Below, piece after piece: positions 50,155-58,904 of a stretch of DNA of 64,000 nt. The number at the start of each line of letters is the position of its first letter. Position 1 is the stretch's first letter. The notes beneath the pieces were generated by a model that did not search any database, was not told the DNA's origin, and was given only the letters and a program-made list of their open reading frames with translations. Position numbers and translations under genes: made by a program. Source of the DNA: Enterovibrio sp045679545 (lineage in GTDB: Bacteria; Pseudomonadota; Gammaproteobacteria; Enterobacterales; Vibrionaceae); NCBI RefSeq assembly GCF_045679545.1, contig NZ_CP166194.1:1736001-1800000 (forward strand), in the 5' to 3' direction.

Positions 50155-51180
50155 CTACACCCACATTTGGTAGATGAGCCCCCATGCAAACGAACCAATA
50201 AGTGCAAAGCCGACATAAAATATCACCACTTGAATACGCGCCACGGCGACGACGGCAATCATGGCAGGAATGGATGTTATGCCCCCTGCTATCAAGAACG
50301 CCATGCCAGCGCCCGGCTGCATGCCTTTATTGATAAGCTCAGCAATGAGAGGCACAGCGACATAGCCGTTGATGTAAGCAGGTACGCCAATGATCGCCGC
50401 CCATAGGATTGGCGTTTGCGTGTCCCCACCAAATGAAGATGTAACCCATTCCGTCGGCACATACGCCACCAACAAACTTTCGAGCAAAAAGGCCAGCGCT
50501 AGCCATTTCAGCAGTAACATCATAATGTTCGTTGTCTTTTCAATGAATACCGCTTTGCGTGGCGCTTCTTCCCAGAATCGCCAAACTGGCTTTTCAACAT
50601 AACTGAGGGTTGTTGCATCACCCGTCACGGAAGGTTTCAAAGGATTCACGAGATAACCTCCTTTTTGGGCAAAATACACAGACCAACCTGCCACTAATCC
50701 CAATACAATCGCCCCTAGCGCTTTCATCGTCGCAAACTCCCAACTCACAATGCCGGCAGTGAGAAGGTACATGACGGGATCGATAATTGGGCTAGCAATC
50801 CAAAAGGCCATCACAGGTGCGAGCGGCACGCCCATCGCAAGCATTGCGGCGATAAGAGGAATCACGCCACAAGAACAAAATGGCGACAATGCTCCAAACA
50901 TTGCTGCGGTGAGGATCACCACACTTGGCCGCCCCTGAAGGGCATCTGCGATAAGGCTGTCTGCTTGAGTCGCCGTTACATAGGCATATATCAACGACGA
51001 AGCCAATATGAATGGAATGATCAATACAAAGGTATCGCCCATAAACAGCAGCGAGGCCGATAACTGCTGTGGATCAATCAACGCAATGGAAAGCAGCGCA
51101 AGCAGAAAGACTGTCCATACCGGCTCTAGAAAGGTGCGGTTATAACCAAAATTAATCAGCCCTGAGACAATACTGGACAT
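50155..51180 (-). CDS. DUF318/UPF0718-type permease with CSCG motif (ArsP-related)
   Basis: The 341-residue protein has eight or so hydrophobic helices. FGALSPFCSCGVIPLIAAML (C102, C104) in the first half and a repeated SPIIDP / GVPAYINGY pattern match the DUF318 permeases. Relatives include ArsP, which exports trivalent organoarsenicals, and other metal or thiol-linked exporters. The ATG at 51180 follows AGGAGAGG; a GTG at 51204 is less likely. It begins the minus-strand unit containing the second ABC permease. With the nearby ArsR a metalloid link is suggested, not shown. Confidence 0.85.
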   Translation of the reverse strand: MSSIVSGLINFGYNRTFLEPVWTVFLLALLSIALIDPQQLSASLLFMGDTFVLIIPFILASSLIYAYVTATQADSLIADALQGRPSVVILTAAMFGALSPFCSCGVIPLIAAMLAMGVPLAPVMAFWIASPIIDPVMYLLTAGIVSWEFATMKALGAIVLGLVAGWSVYFAQKGGYLVNPLKPSVTGDATTLSYVEKPVWRFWEEAPRKAVFIEKTTNIMMLLLKWLALAFLLESLLVAYVPTEWVTSSFGGDTQTPILWAAIIGVPAYINGYVAVPLIAELINKGMQPGAGMAFLIAGGITSIPAMIAVVAVARIQVVIFYVGFALIGSFAWGLIYQMWV

Positions 51181-51233
51181 ACTTTCCTCTCCTGTGGGTT
51201 TCACTTTTCACGGCATACGGCTTATTATTCAAT

Positions 51234-51253
51234 ATATCAGGAATTATAGATAT
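51234..51253. promoter_or_regulatory. ArsR-type operator candidate between permease and outer-membrane protein
   Basis: ATATC (51234-51238) and GATAT (51249-51253) form an inverted repeat with a 10-base spacer that contains a minus-strand TATAAT (51243-51248). The minus strand shares ATATCTA with the site at 48863-48894, which suggests a common regulator. Confidence 0.4.
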
Positions 51254-51268
51254 GTCAGGTGGCCTAGG

Positions 51269-52504
51269 ATGGTTTTTACTCAATCGCTCAATATTGAGAA
51301 GCAAAGATTAGTGCGAGCAAACCACCTTATCTCGTTCTGTTTCATCTTTAGTTTTGCGCTGATCATCGGTGTGGCTTGGGCGCAACCACCAACAGGGGAA
51401 CTATCATTTGGCTATCGGCACTTTTGGGAACCCAGTGATGGTTTACCTTCCAATCAAACAGAGATTGGCGTCATTCCCCGCTTTAGTTTTGATTTAACGG
51501 AAGACACGACTTTTATACTCGAGCCCGCACTGCGAACCCGAAACCACGACAATGACGATGTATTTGTTGATCCCTACAAAAGCCGATTCACTCAATACTT
51601 TGACCAATTACAAATTACCGCGGGATACGACGTTGTGTTTTGGGGGGCAAGTGAAGGGGCACAGATCCTGAATATCCTCAATCAGAAAGATCTCGGCACT
51701 GACTTTAGCGCAGACCAACCACTCGGTCAGCCAATGGTGAAATTTTCGGGCTATATCGGAGAAGGATTGGCAACATTTTACTATCTGCCTTATACACCCA
51801 AAAGACATTTTCGAGAGTATTCTGAGCGCCTTTCTGCTGGTTTTGATATTGATGGCGAGAACGTTCAATGGCGCGATAGTCAACACGCCTATTACCCAGG
51901 ATTCGCTGCACGGTACGCGTATTCTTTTGACGACATGGATATCGCGTTATTGGGCTTCCATGGGATTAACCGAGAGCCCGCGTTTGTGGTGGAGGCGGGG
52001 GAATTTGCACCCATCTATACGGTAGGAACACAAATCGGAATGGAAGTGCAGCGGGTCATGGGCAATTTGCTGACGAAATTTGAAGTGCTAAATGTGTCTG
52101 ATGCCCCTACTCTTCGCGGCGACTTTGATGAAACCACTCAGTATGTCATCGCTGGTGAATATAGCGTGTTTAGTGTCTTTGATAGCGGTGCAGATCTAAG
52201 GTGGGTCGCAGAGTACAGTGACAACACATTGGGCGAAGAACTGCTTTCTCTCTATCAACATGATGTATTGCTGGCGGTGCACACCTCGTTGAACGACGTG
52301 GATTCCACTGAAATTAGCCTTTCCCTTCTTCACGACCTCGATCATGGCAGCAATATTATCGAAGTCACGCTGACCCGTCGCCTCACTCAAAACATTGACC
52401 TAGAAGCGACATTTTTTGATCTATCCGCAATGTCAGCCAGCGATTTTTTTTATGGGCTAGAACCTGACAGCTACGGCGAAATCACGCTAACGTATTACTT
52501 CTGA
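51269..52504 (+). CDS. Outer-membrane beta-barrel protein, DUF1302-like
   Basis: The 411-residue protein has a signal peptide ending GVAWAQ and alternating beta-strand sequence finishing in aromatic LTYYF, as in barrels. VFWGASEGAQILNILNQKDL followed by LGQPMVKFS and YYLPYTPKRHF resemble the DUF1302-type outer-membrane proteins that accompany MMPL and LolA-like genes elsewhere. The ATG at 51269 is preferred because the upstream 25 codons of the frame run into the divergent permease gene. It is probably the exit pore or acceptor for the MMPL system 8 kb away, and is divergent from the CSCG permease. Confidence 0.78.
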   Translation: MVFTQSLNIEKQRLVRANHLISFCFIFSFALIIGVAWAQPPTGELSFGYRHFWEPSDGLPSNQTEIGVIPRFSFDLTEDTTFILEPALRTRNHDNDDVFVDPYKSRFTQYFDQLQITAGYDVVFWGASEGAQILNILNQKDLGTDFSADQPLGQPMVKFSGYIGEGLATFYYLPYTPKRHFREYSERLSAGFDIDGENVQWRDSQHAYYPGFAARYAYSFDDMDIALLGFHGINREPAFVVEAGEFAPIYTVGTQIGMEVQRVMGNLLTKFEVLNVSDAPTLRGDFDETTQYVIAGEYSVFSVFDSGADLRWVAEYSDNTLGEELLSLYQHDVLLAVHTSLNDVDSTEISLSLLHDLDHGSNIIEVTLTRRLTQNIDLEATFFDLSAMSASDFFYGLEPDSYGEITLTYYF

Positions 52505-52542
52505 ACAACAGTGGCGGTTTATGCCTCCGCGAAGCCATGCGG

Positions 52543-53271
52543 CTAGAACTTGCTTAAGTACCCGCCGAGTAACCCACAACCTATGCCAAACAGTGCGCTG
52601 GCGAATGTTCCTAACATGACATATTCGGTGAACATTCGGCTTCCGTGATCTTTTAAATCGCCAAAACGAAATACCGATTTTGCCGCTAATACCAATGCTA
52701 CACCTGGTAACTGCCCCCATAAAACAAAGGTCACGATAAGAATACGCTCAAAATAACCAATATATGCACCCGCATCTTTAAGTGGCTTATTGGTGCCACT
52801 CGACTCGGTGCTTGTGACTTCGTCGGTCCAGTTTTGCAAGAGCAACGCAATCGCTGCAGAGGACGGTTTCATTGCCAATAAGTACGCCGTTGCCCAGCAA
52901 AACAGCATCCACCAATCGGTTTTTTCAAGCGCGATTTTTGCGGCGACTCTGTCTTCGGCACCGACGACAAGCAACACAACGATAAGCAGCATAAGAAGAT
53001 GTAACAGCTGTTTAACCACCAAATAGCGAAGTCCGGTTGGGCTCGCGCGGAACCAAACTGAAATGGCGACACTAGATAGCCCAATGAACAGCGCACCCAA
53101 TAAAGACCAGAGCAAAGGAATATGAAGCAGATAAAAGGCGACTAGCGAAAGAACACTTTCAATGAGCACGGGAAGGTAAACGTGGCGCGCGCGTCGTGCC
53201 ATGACAGGAAAGAGATAAAACTCAACACATACGTGAACAACAACCAATACCAGTAGCAATGTTAGTACCAT
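52543..53271 (-). CDS. DUF3307 family membrane protein
   Basis: The 242-residue protein has about six hydrophobic helices and matches the DUF3307 group, of unknown function. An HxxxEFYLFP motif lies in the first helix. It starts only two bases after the satD stop codon, with GGAGAGG before its ATG, so it is cotranscribed. The satD-DUF3307 pair is common and may be a small stress or DNA-linked membrane module; the role is not known. Confidence 0.82.
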   Translation of the reverse strand: MVLTLLLVLVVVHVCVEFYLFPVMARRARHVYLPVLIESVLSLVAFYLLHIPLLWSLLGALFIGLSSVAISVWFRASPTGLRYLVVKQLLHLLMLLIVVLLVVGAEDRVAAKIALEKTDWWMLFCWATAYLLAMKPSSAAIALLLQNWTDEVTSTESSGTNKPLKDAGAYIGYFERILIVTFVLWGQLPGVALVLAAKSVFRFGDLKDHGSRMFTEYVMLGTFASALFGIGCGLLGGYLSKF

Positions 53272-53273
53272 GC

Positions 53274-53933
53274 TTACCTCTCCCTAGCACACTGATAACG
53301 TAAAAGCCTGTCAGCATACCATTTGCTGATTTCTTCAATACGCGCGTAGTGTGCTCGGTTTATGATTCTTGTGAATGCGCTTCGAGTTATACCGAGATCT
53401 TGTGCAAGAACCGAGTGCTGGGCTGTTGGGTTTTTCATCCAAACAGACAATGCGATTGCCATCTTAGTGGTCAGTTGCGTGATGTGGTCGTCAAGCAGGG
53501 AGACCACCAAATTCACGTCGCTGGCAAAATCAGTCTCATCAGCCGTGAATGCCAAGCGTTGGCTTTTCATGGTATCCAGGCGTCGGCCTGACAATATAAA
53601 CGCGTCGGAATTATTGGCCATTCTGACCGGAAGTTCTCTTTGCGTTGCTTGCGCCACAGACAGTGACAACCTCGCGTCAGCAGAACCCTCAATGCTTTTT
53701 AGGGCAATGCGAATGGTCATCGCCATGCCAAACAAGCGTTCTGGGGTATTGGTGTAAAGCTGGAATGCATCACCGCGATATATTTCACCGACTGTTTCGC
53801 CGCTCACATCTCGCTCGCCAAAATCTTCAAAGCAGTGATTTAAAGCGGCCAAACAAGCCTGACGTGTGGACTCGCTCATGTCTGTCGAGCCCACAATGTC
53901 TCCCGTGATCACCCCTGCATAGTGCTTTTTCAT
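53274..53933 (-). CDS. SatD family regulatory protein
   Basis: The 219-residue protein begins KHYAGVITGDIVGSTDMS, the SatD family hallmark, which resembles a nucleotide cyclase-like domain (GDAFQLYT). The C-terminal 70 residues contain a helix-turn-helix (SVLAQDLGITRSAFTRIINR). Members regulate their own operon with DUF3307. A phased array of GTTAC/GTAAC half-sites lies directly upstream. The ligand is unknown. Confidence 0.85.
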   Translation of the reverse strand: MKKHYAGVITGDIVGSTDMSESTRQACLAALNHCFEDFGERDVSGETVGEIYRGDAFQLYTNTPERLFGMAMTIRIALKSIEGSADARLSLSVAQATQRELPVRMANNSDAFILSGRRLDTMKSQRLAFTADETDFASDVNLVVSLLDDHITQLTTKMAIALSVWMKNPTAQHSVLAQDLGITRSAFTRIINRAHYARIEEISKWYADRLLRYQCARER

Positions 53934-53944
53934 CTCACCCTCGA

Positions 53945-54005
53945 GTTACACCATTAAGTAACATAATTAAATGTTACGCTATAATGTAACTTTGTCAAAG
54001 GTTAC
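53945..54005 (-). promoter_or_regulatory. Phased GTTAC/GTAAC operator array and promoter of satD
   Basis: Five half-sites alternate in orientation at 53945, 53958, 53973, 53986 and 54001, with start-to-start steps of 13, 15, 13 and 15 bases, a 28-bp period. A minus-strand -35 TTGACA (53993-53998) and a -10-like TAACAT 16 bases on are embedded in it. It ends 11 bases before the satD start. Autoregulation by SatD is inferred. Confidence 0.65.
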
Positions 54006-54080
54006 GTCAATCCATCACTTGAGATACCCGTTTGCTTATCAGCTTCGTAAACCAGATAACCTACTTCTACGGGTTATGAC

Positions 54081-54884
54081 TCAAACGGCCGTTTCTTCAA
54101 TTGTCGTTTTTTCAATGGGCGCTTCTAGCTTGGCGTATAACTCCGCGAAACTTTTTGACAACTTGTGCTGAGGTGCAAAATGAACCAGCGGTTTTTGATG
54201 ATAATGGGATTCTTTCATTTTCACCGATTGCGGAATAAACGGCTCAAGTAATGGCAAACCCAGTTCACGCACGTTCTCGATGATTAAAGCCGGAAACTTA
54301 GCCTGTGCGTTGAACATATTGACCACGACCCCTTCAAGCGCCAGTTTACGATTGTGATCGTTACGAAGCTCTGCAAGGTTATCCATCAAGGTCAACAGTG
54401 CTTGATGCGAGAATGTGTCGCAATCAAATGGGATCAGTAAGTTGTGTGCCGCGATCAGGCCCGCTTTACTGTAGAAATTCAGGTTGGGCGGTGTATCGAT
54501 ATAAATCCTATCGTATTCACTTTCTAGCTCATCTAAGGCTTCACGCAGTTTGTATATTTTATAGCGACGTTCAAGCTCAGGCTCAAGTGCCGCAAGGCGT
54601 GGACTAGACGGAATAATATCGAGGTTTTCATACGCTGTAGGTTGAGGGAATTGTTTGATAGGCGTTGAAACCGAAAACCATGACACGGTTTGGTCAAACA
54701 AGTCGGCCACGCTTCTGTCATTTTTGCCGTTAATATCAATGCCCAGATAGTGACTGCTGTTTCCCTGAATATCTAAATCAATCAGCAGGGTTTTCTTGCC
54801 ACTTGCAGCACTGAGGGCTGCTAGATTGACCGTAATACTTGATTTACCCACGCCACCTTTTTGGTTAAAAATAATTCGTCGCAT
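54081..54884 (-). CDS. Orphan ParA-family ATPase
   Basis: The 267-residue protein has a deviant Walker A, FNQKGGVGKSSITVNLA, plus LLIDLDIQGNSS and IDTPPNLNFYS. ParA proteins position plasmids, chromosomes or protein complexes. No ParB partner is adjacent, so it is an orphan, as found on Vibrio chromosomes. The ATG at 54884 follows GAAGG at normal distance; an ATG at 54899 is also in frame. Its cargo cannot be inferred. Confidence 0.88.
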   Translation of the reverse strand: MRRIIFNQKGGVGKSSITVNLAALSAASGKKTLLIDLDIQGNSSHYLGIDINGKNDRSVADLFDQTVSWFSVSTPIKQFPQPTAYENLDIIPSSPRLAALEPELERRYKIYKLREALDELESEYDRIYIDTPPNLNFYSKAGLIAAHNLLIPFDCDTFSHQALLTLMDNLAELRNDHNRKLALEGVVVNMFNAQAKFPALIIENVRELGLPLLEPFIPQSVKMKESHYHQKPLVHFAPQHKLSKSFAELYAKLEAPIEKTTIEETAV

Positions 54885-55133
54885 CTTACTGCCTTCCATT
54901 GGTTTTGAAAAAGCACGACCGCGAACTGTGCATGGTTATGAAACATGGCTGCAATAACAATCATGTTTCATAAGGTTATCAGGCTATTGCACACAAAAAG
55001 TGAAGATGGCTCTCGATTAGACGCTTTGATTTGGAAAGAAAAATGACGATGCACCCGTGACGATGATGACAAAACGACACGGGCGCAGCAGCAAAGCAAT
55101 CAACATGGGAGTACAACGTCGTGGGTAACGTGA

Positions 55134-55664
55134 CTATTTACCCAGCATGCGTTTCAACGTCATGTCTTTATCAACAAGGTGGTGCTTAACCGCGCCTGCC
55201 ACATGCAGCACAATCACAGCGATAAGGATAAACGCCAGTATTTCATGAGTTTCATGTCCAACGGCCTGCATCCATTCTGTTTTCTCCCCGCCAGCAATCA
55301 AACTCACACCGAATACATCTAGCCCGCGACCGCCACCCACCGACATCATGATCCCAGAAACAGGCATTAAAATTGTCGCCAGCAACAACAGGTGATGCGC
55401 CCCTTTTGCTGCTTTTTCCTGCCAGTTAGGTGAACCAGGAATCGGCGTAATTTGCCCTTCTTTCAAACGCCAAAGCACACGCAGTGAAGCGAGTATAAGC
55501 ACGATGAATCCGATTGATTTATGAATACCGATTAGCTCACCCTTGTCAGGGCCTTTCGGCAGGTCAACCATATAAGAGCCAACGGCAAGCATGCCAATGA
55601 TCACCACAGCAACTGCCCAATGCAGTGCGATGGTCGTTTTCGATAATGAAGACGTGTTACTCAT
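55134..55664 (-). CDS. Cytochrome b561
   Basis: This 176-residue four-helix membrane protein has the haem-ligand histidines in LHWAVAVV, GIHKSIGF, HHLLLLATILMPVSG and GHETHEILAF of prokaryotic cytochrome b561 (CybB/YceJ group). These proteins pass electrons in the inner membrane, some to superoxide or periplasmic partners. AAGGAG precedes the ATG. No partner gene is adjacent. Confidence 0.92.
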   Translation of the reverse strand: MSNTSSLSKTTIALHWAVAVVIIGMLAVGSYMVDLPKGPDKGELIGIHKSIGFIVLILASLRVLWRLKEGQITPIPGSPNWQEKAAKGAHHLLLLATILMPVSGIMMSVGGGRGLDVFGVSLIAGGEKTEWMQAVGHETHEILAFILIAVIVLHVAGAVKHHLVDKDMTLKRMLGK

Positions 55665-55947
55665 CGATGAATCTCCTTATTCTAAGAAGGGTAATAAACG
55701 TGGCTATATTGCGTCCGAATTGATTGCCGATCAATCAGGTGAACGTAAATTTAAGTAAAGTAACAGGATATTTCTAAGACCAATATGCACCAGAGTCACT
55801 ACACCGAACTTCCGAAGCGACACGAAGGTCACGCTCCTGCCACCAACCGTCCTGATTGTTCAATTGTGAGAGGGAGATTCAATGCCAGTCTCCATACAAA
55901 ATGCCATACTTCTCACCTAATCGCCTTGAATCGATGGAGCCGTTTCA

Positions 55948-57645
55948 ATGAACTTACGCGTCCCCCTTTCTGTTGCTGCAACGCTGTTCGTGATTCTTTT
56001 TGCATTCACACAACCTGTTTTCGCCAACACCGAAGCTGTCGCACCCACAGCGATAAGTCCAACATCTACTGACACACAGAAAGATGAGATCAGTAACCTA
56101 CAAAAAGAACTTGCTACTCTCACTGCCATGCAGAAACAGGTCAGTGGTGAAGATAAGCTTGCCCTGCAACAACAAATGTTTCAGAAAAATGAGCAATTAC
56201 GCACTTTGATTGCAGCCAGTGTCAAAGATAACCCTAGTGAAAAAGGCCATTTAATTGAACAAATAAAGCAGCAACAGGACTATGCAAGAGAAGGGATAAA
56301 ATACCTTACGCAGCGCTCATCAGAACTATCTGAGACGCTCAACGCCGCAAATAACGAAGAGAAATTTCAAATACTGTCAGACTACGAAGAGTCTCGGAAA
56401 TATCTCGATAGCATATATGAAGAACAAGCACAGAACATTGAATGGTTAAAAGCGCTAGGTGTACTAACGCCCAAACAAGAAAGCAACTTCAAACAGACAA
56501 TCTTACAACGTACTGAGCAGTTAGCTGCCAACGTGAAATATCTTCGCCAACAGTTAAAAGCTGACGATGCACAACTTAAAGTCGCCCCGGAATCTGAAAA
56601 AGCAACACTCCAGCTAGCAAAACTCATCAATCAACGACGAATGGACATCTCGACAAACAGCCTCTCTGTCATTGTAAACATTGCGGATAAATTGGGAATT
56701 CCTACTGCTGAATACAAACGGTTATCCTTCGAAGTCACCGGTAGCGTTACCCAAGATCTGCTCAGCGTTGATGTGCTGATGTCCATATTAAAAACATGGT
56801 CTAGCTCATTTTGGAATTGGTTTGTCACAAATGCTCCCCAGATCATCTTCCAGCTTGTCGTGTTCTTGGTGATCCTGTTCATTGCTCGTCTGATTGCCAA
56901 TGTCACTCGAAAAGTCGTCAAACGCGCTGTCGCGTCTAAAAATTTGAAGTTCTCCCAGTTGATGCAGGACTTCTTTATTTCCATGTCAGGAAAAGGCGTT
57001 TGGTTTATAGGTATCTTGATTGCCTTGTCTCAAATAGGTTTAAATCTCACACCAATACTGACGGGTTTCGGGATTGCGGGTGTGATCATCGGTTTCGCGT
57101 TGCAAGATACGCTATCCAACTTCGCGGCGGGTATGATGCTGTTGATCTATCGTCCGTTTGATGTGGGTGATTTTGTCGCGGCCGGTGGCGTTGAAGGTAA
57201 GGTGAGTCACATGAGCTTGGTGAATACCACGATCAAGACATTCGATAACCAAATCATCATTGTGCCGAACAGCAAAATCTGGGGGGATGTCATCAAGAAC
57301 GTCACGCACGAAAGAGTCCGTCGTGTCGACATGGTGTTCGGTGTTAGCTACACAGACAACATCCCTCACGTTGAAAAAGTATTGCATGACATTGTCACTC
57401 AGCATCCTTCTGTCCTTCGCGCACCAGAGCCTGTAATCAAGCTGCATGTCCTTAACAGTTCTTCCGTTGATTTTATCGTTCGCCCTTGGGTGAAAACCGA
57501 TGATTACTGGGATGTGTATTGGGACGTGACGCGCGAAGTAAAAATGCGGTTCGACAAAGAAGGGATTTCCATTCCGTTCCCACAACAAGATGTGCATCTT
57601 CATATGGCATCAGGACAACTTCAGCCCCCAGCTAAAGACGCATAA
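55948..57645 (+). CDS. Mechanosensitive ion channel of the MscS family with coiled-coil periplasmic domain
   Basis: The 565-residue protein has a signal peptide ending VFANT and a helical, Gln/Glu-rich coiled-coil domain to about residue 270. A membrane part follows, then the MscS core: pore helix TGFGIAGVIIGFALQDTLSNFAAGMML, beta domain RPFDVGDFVAAGG, and FDNQIIIVPNSKIWGDVIKN. It opens under membrane tension to release solutes. TGGAG precedes the ATG. Confidence 0.93.
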   Translation: MNLRVPLSVAATLFVILFAFTQPVFANTEAVAPTAISPTSTDTQKDEISNLQKELATLTAMQKQVSGEDKLALQQQMFQKNEQLRTLIAASVKDNPSEKGHLIEQIKQQQDYAREGIKYLTQRSSELSETLNAANNEEKFQILSDYEESRKYLDSIYEEQAQNIEWLKALGVLTPKQESNFKQTILQRTEQLAANVKYLRQQLKADDAQLKVAPESEKATLQLAKLINQRRMDISTNSLSVIVNIADKLGIPTAEYKRLSFEVTGSVTQDLLSVDVLMSILKTWSSSFWNWFVTNAPQIIFQLVVFLVILFIARLIANVTRKVVKRAVASKNLKFSQLMQDFFISMSGKGVWFIGILIALSQIGLNLTPILTGFGIAGVIIGFALQDTLSNFAAGMMLLIYRPFDVGDFVAAGGVEGKVSHMSLVNTTIKTFDNQIIIVPNSKIWGDVIKNVTHERVRRVDMVFGVSYTDNIPHVEKVLHDIVTQHPSVLRAPEPVIKLHVLNSSSVDFIVRPWVKTDDYWDVYWDVTREVKMRFDKEGISIPFPQQDVHLHMASGQLQPPAKDA

Positions 57646-57680
57646 TCCTCGGCAACAGTGAGCAGCGAGGCTCCAGAAAC

Positions 57681-57713
57681 AAAAAGGGTGCGATTTAATC
57701 GCACCCTTTTTGA
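57681..57713. terminator. Bidirectional terminator between mscS-like and GFA genes
   Basis: A 14-bp perfect stem (AAAAAGGGTGCGAT with ATCGCACCCTTTTT) and a 3-base loop lie between two convergent genes. Confidence 0.92.
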
Positions 57714-57725
57714 TCAAATAAATAT

Positions 57726-58127
57726 TTACTCTGGCCTGTCCGCAGGGTGATTCACACCATCATTTGTCACTACGTCGCCCAAATCAAATGGGTTAACCCC
57801 TTCAAGGCAACCCACATTGAAACCATATTCAGTCGGATCAGAACGACGCTGGTGGTGCGTATAAATCCCGCATTCTGAGCAGAAGTAGTGCTTTGCGGTT
57901 TGGGTGTTGAACTGATAAAGCTTGAGCAAGGCTTCACCTTTCACGATACGAATGCCATCAAGTTTAACCGATGCAACAATTGCCCCTTTGCGTCGGCAAA
58001 TTGAACAATCACAACGTCGCGGCTTATCAATGCCGTTAGGAAGAGAAAGCGCCAACTCTACGCCACCGCAATGACACGTGGCGCGGTGAACTTCTTGAAT
58101 CACGGTGTTGCCAACACGTTTAATCAC
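57726..58127 (-). CDS. GFA family protein (glutathione-dependent formaldehyde-activating-like)
   Basis: The 133-residue zinc protein has the family cysteine pattern: CHCGGVEL, RCDCSICRRKG and FCSECGIYTHH. Family members include Gfa, which forms S-hydroxymethylglutathione, but most have no proven role. The GTG at 58127 follows AAGGAG at eight bases and is preferred over an in-frame start at 58175. It appears to be monocistronic. Confidence 0.87.
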   Translation of the reverse strand: MIKRVGNTVIQEVHRATCHCGGVELALSLPNGIDKPRRCDCSICRRKGAIVASVKLDGIRIVKGEALLKLYQFNTQTAKHYFCSECGIYTHHQRRSDPTEYGFNVGCLEGVNPFDLGDVVTNDGVNHPADRPE

Positions 58128-58253
58128 AAAGCAATCTCCTTGAAATATCCCTAAAAACAATCTGGAGGTTAACAATTAAACGCACATAGCGAACCAGCGC
58201 AAAAACTCTGCTTTAATTAATTGATTTATGGCGCAATTGTTAACGCTTGCTCA

Positions 58254-58655
58254 TTAGACTGACTGATTAAAATCCGGCGCATTGTCAGGGTCAATCGGCT
58301 TCACTGGCGCAGGTGTTGTATCCGGTTCTTTATCATCCGGCGAGGTCAGCACTTCATCAGCTTTCTTTTCTGCTTCTTCTAGCAGTTCACCGCCCTTCTC
58401 TTTACTTTTATTCCATATTTCGCTGCTTTTCTCTTTGGTGCTATCCCAAATACTGCTGCTGCCTTCTTCGGCTTTATCCAGCAGTTCGCCGCCTTTTTCT
58501 TTGGTCGCATCCCACGCGCTTCCGCCCGCTTCTTTTGCTGAATCCCAGGCTTCTGCGGCAGATTCTTTTGCTTTATCCCAGCTACTTTCTTCGGCATTTA
58601 CGGCCAAAGGAAGGGTCAACAGTGCTGATAAGACAAACCAATGGATTCGCTTCAT
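58254..58655 (-). CDS. Exported protein with seven 11-residue LEA-like repeats
   Basis: The 133-residue protein has a signal peptide ending AVNAEE. Seven consecutive 11-residue units follow, for example EAWDSAKEAGG, SAWDATKEKGG, SIWDSTKEKSS and EIWNKSKEKGG. An acidic, Pro-rich tail ends the protein. The 11-mer pattern is typical of group 3 LEA-like and apolipoprotein-like amphipathic helices, which bind membranes or protect them in stress. AGAGGA precedes the ATG at 58655. No family beyond this is recognised. Confidence 0.75.
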   Translation of the reverse strand: MKRIHWFVLSALLTLPLAVNAEESSWDKAKESAAEAWDSAKEAGGSAWDATKEKGGELLDKAEEGSSSIWDSTKEKSSEIWNKSKEKGGELLEEAEKKADEVLTSPDDKEPDTTPAPVKPIDPDNAPDFNQSV

Positions 58656-58844
58656 CTTGATATCCTCTTTCATGCTTCGAAAACAGCAACCTTGCTGCCC
58701 TGAGTGTGTTCTTTCGGCTTAGTGCAATCAGGTCAAATCACACGGCAATGTCAAAAATTGTCACACATCCATGATGCTTAGACAATGACCGCTTATTCTT
58801 TGTCACGCAACGAACTCACAATAAAACACTGTACATAATCTATC

Positions 58845-58874
58845 AAATAAAAATGCCATCTAAGAGATGGCATT
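58845..58874 (-). terminator. Terminator of tctCBA
   Basis: AATGCCATCT pairs with AGATGGCATT around a 3-base loop, with T residues following on the minus strand, 30 bases past the tctA stop codon. Confidence 0.82.
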
Positions 58875-58904
58875 GTAGAGAAACGTATCGCTTAGCTATC
58901 GAAG

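Noticed and set aside
40821..52504. A classical ars resistance operon
   Set aside because: No arsB, arsC, acr3 or arsM was found. Only the ArsR Cys pair and the ArsP-related permease point to arsenic, so that label would overstate the evidence.
58282..58722. A 146-codon plus-strand frame opposite the 11-mer-repeat gene
   Set aside because: It is a low-complexity Ser/Leu/Phe mirror of the repeats. The minus-strand frame has a signal peptide, ribosome-binding site and regular repeats.
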